Below are positions 6,356 through 7,410 of a DNA stretch of 7,410 nt, one piece after another. A model generated the notes under the pieces. That model was given only the letters and a program-made list of their open reading frames with translations, made no database searches and was not told where the DNA came from. How positions within the stretch are numbered: position 1 is the stretch's first letter; each line of letters opens with the position of its first letter. A program made the translations under genes and the position numbers. Source of the stretch: an uncultured Solirubrobacterales bacterium (GTDB lineage: Bacteria; Actinomycetota; Thermoleophilia; Solirubrobacterales; 70-9); the NCBI GenBank assembly GCA_937910825.1, contig CALEMO010000108.1, forward strand, positions 1 through 7,410, in the 5' to 3' direction.

Positions 6356-6691
6356 ATGAATTCCTTCTCAGGACTGCCAGATCGACGAACCAGCCTCACC
6401 GGTCACACTGACGAAGGTGATGAAATCTGGATCATCCGATCGATTTCCCAGAAGTTTTACAAATGCCAGGGTTGCTACGGAGAGATCGAAATCGGGGATG
6501 AGCACGTAGTTGTCCAGTACATCGGGCGAATCGGCGGCACCGAGCATTCGCACTGGCACCGGCGCTGCGCCGAAGAGATCCTTTTCAACCAGACGCGCGG
6601 GCTCAGAAGGGTTCAGGCGAAAGAATCAAGTCGCGGAAAGCTGGAAGCCCGGGGGCGTCGGCCGTCGGGACGGCGACGGCGCCCGCGCTGA
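6356..6691 (+). CDS. Small putative zinc-binding protein (CxxC...HWHRRC) with arginine-rich tail
   Basis: No specific function is recognised. The 111-residue protein has a polar N-terminus, then a compact core (about 24-78) with C37-x-x-C40 and H66-W-H68-R-R-C71, a spacing that fits a single zinc-binding treble-clef-like finger with two cysteines on one side and His/Cys on the other. Between them lies the beta-rich segment GDEHVVVQYIGRIGG. Residues 81-111 are strongly basic, ending in a run of arginines, which suggests nucleic-acid binding. The core recalls small actinobacterial proteins with CxxC and HWH-x-x-C motifs sometimes labelled ATP/GTP-binding, but I cannot assign the family. ATG 6356 has no clear Shine-Dalgarno, so the exact start is uncertain. 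It diverges from the RpiR-type gene across 41 bp. Confidence 0.68.
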   Translation: MNSFSGLPDRRTSLTGHTDEGDEIWIIRSISQKFYKCQGCYGEIEIGDEHVVVQYIGRIGGTEHSHWHRRCAEEILFNQTRGLRRVQAKESSRGKLEARGRRPSGRRRRPR

Positions 6692-6712
6692 ATAAAGCGG
6701 GAAGTCCCTTTA

Positions 6713-6743
6713 GCAGCCTCACGAATTGCGGCTGCCGGTGAGG
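6713..6743. other. Two overlapping, mutually exclusive stem-loops after the zinc-finger gene
   Basis: GCAGCC (6713-6718) can pair with GGCTGC (6730-6735), and the overlapping CCTCAC (6717-6722) can pair with GTGAGG (6738-6743). Both stems are 6 bp and share bases, so only one can form at a time. The element lies 22 bp after the stop at 6691 and about 40 bp before the next gene. There is no U-run, so its role, if any, is open. Confidence 0.3.
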
Positions 6744-6784
6744 TGTCGAAACTGCCCGGCCCTATCGGCTGACTACTCTGGGTA

Positions 6785-7410
6785 GTGCAACCCTCCCGGA
6801 CCAATCAAGGTCCCAAACGAAAGAGTTCCGGTATCGAGACCCGAGTCAAAGCCCTGCTGTTTACTGATCCGAGTTGCCCCTGGGACTACTCGGCGAGTCC
6901 CGCGTTTCGCACGATCGAATGGCGCTACCGGGACCAGGTCGATTGGCAACTGAACGTAATCGGCCTGTCGGGACCGGGCGGGCCCCCTTCCCAGCTCACG
7001 CGGACCTACCTGGCGAATTCACAGATAACGTTCCGCGACCGATTCGGCATGCCTTTCAGCGCCGAGCCGAAGGTGCGTCGATGCACGAGTGCACGCTCAT
7101 GTCAGGCCATCGTCGCAGCGGGTCTGATCCAGCCAGGTTCACAATGGCGGGCGCTTCGCGCGCTACAGCTGCTCAACTTCAACTCTCCCCTGTTGCTTGA
7201 CGATGACGCCCAGCTTCAGGCGGCCCTCAGCTCAGTTGAAGGGCTCGAAGCCGAGCGGATCGTGGATGCCCTCGACTCTCAGGAAGTTCAAGCCGAGTAC
7301 CGGAGGCAGTATGAACATGCCCGCACCGCGGCGAATGGCCCTACGGAGTTGAGGGGCAAGGCAGCGGACAGTCCCGGCGGTGTGCGATTCACGGCACCAT
7401 CGATCGTTTT
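6785..7410 (+). CDS. DsbA/FrnE-like thioredoxin-fold protein, 3' truncated, single active-site cysteine
   Basis: The frame opens at GTG 6785, after an in-frame TGA at 6770-6772, and stays open for 208 codons to the window edge. The N-terminal strand and active site read FTDPSCPWDYS (26-36), the place where DsbA/FrnE-type proteins have a C-P-W-C motif. Here only C31 remains and the second position is D34. A helical insert follows (about 70-190, including RDRFG and NFNSPLLL), and then the cis-proline loop FTAPS (202-206) that packs against the active site in thioredoxin folds. No signal peptide is seen, so the protein is probably cytoplasmic. Without the resolving cysteine it may act through a glutathione- or mycothiol-like mixed disulfide, as an isomerase, or by binding only. 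The start is tentative: GTG lies 5 nt after a TACTCT box and has only a weak GGG upstream. Confidence 0.75.
   Translation, partial: MQPSRTNQGPKRKSSGIETRVKALLFTDPSCPWDYSASPAFRTIEWRYRDQVDWQLNVIGLSGPGGPPSQLTRTYLANSQITFRDRFGMPFSAEPKVRRCTSARSCQAIVAAGLIQPGSQWRALRALQLLNFNSPLLLDDDAQLQAALSSVEGLEAERIVDALDSQEVQAEYRRQYEHARTAANGPTELRGKAADSPGGVRFTAPSIV

Noticed and set aside
6874..7200. A 108-residue plus-strand open frame
   Set aside because: It is out of frame with the DsbA-like gene, which spans the region with a recognisable active site and cis-proline loop.
1..7410. CRISPR arrays, tRNA or rRNA genes, transposases, attachment sites, phage or toxin-antitoxin genes
   Set aside because: No direct repeat array, cloverleaf-like segment, terminal inverted repeats or related proteins could be found by eye on either strand.

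Overview
The window is about 62% GC by eye, gene-dense, and reads as a chromosomal segment of a high-GC actinobacterium. The minus-strand order pdxS-pdxT-yebC-ruvC-ruvA-ruvB is the classical actinobacterial arrangement. Start codons include GTG and TTG, and two genes appear to have leaderless promoters. A deep-branching class such as Thermoleophilia (Solirubrobacterales) is my guess from the overall flavour of the proteins; it is not proven by the sequence.

Layout. At 1-444 (+) lies the 3' half of a bile-acid/sodium symporter (BASS) family transporter, which converges on ruvB with a 4-bp overlap. From 3490 down to 441 (-) runs yebC-ruvC-ruvA-ruvB: a YebC/TACO1-type translation factor followed by the full Holliday-junction branch-migration and resolution machine. 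A small three-helix membrane protein of unknown function (3514-3948, +) is wedged between yebC and pdxT. It starts only 23 bp from yebC, divergently, and its 3' end overlaps the 3' end of pdxT by 78 nt in antisense. Upstream are pdxT and pdxS (5408 to 3871, -), the two subunits of the DXP-independent pyridoxal-5'-phosphate synthase, and then an RpiR-family HTH-SIS regulator (6314 to 5460, -). To the right, on the plus strand, lie a small Cys/His putative zinc-binding protein with a very basic tail (6356-6691) and the 5' part of a DsbA/FrnE-like thioredoxin-fold protein (from 6785 past the window end), which has only one cysteine at its active site.

How the genes fit together. RuvA, RuvB and RuvC form the resolvasome. 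YebC is the usual partner gene of ruvC, and PdxS and PdxT form one glutamine-dependent enzyme complex. The regulator sits 51 bp upstream of pdxS on the same strand and could control itself or pdxST, but this is inferred from position only. The BASS, membrane, zinc-finger and DsbA-like genes show no clear functional tie to the rest.

Most of the window is conserved housekeeping. I see no defence island, mobile element, CRISPR array or RNA gene, and no convincing new multi-gene system. The points that stand out are local: matching leaderless promoter geometry at yebC and pdxS, the membrane gene inserted into a conserved cluster with antisense overlap, the degenerate sugar-phosphate motif in the RpiR regulator, and the single-cysteine DsbA-like protein.
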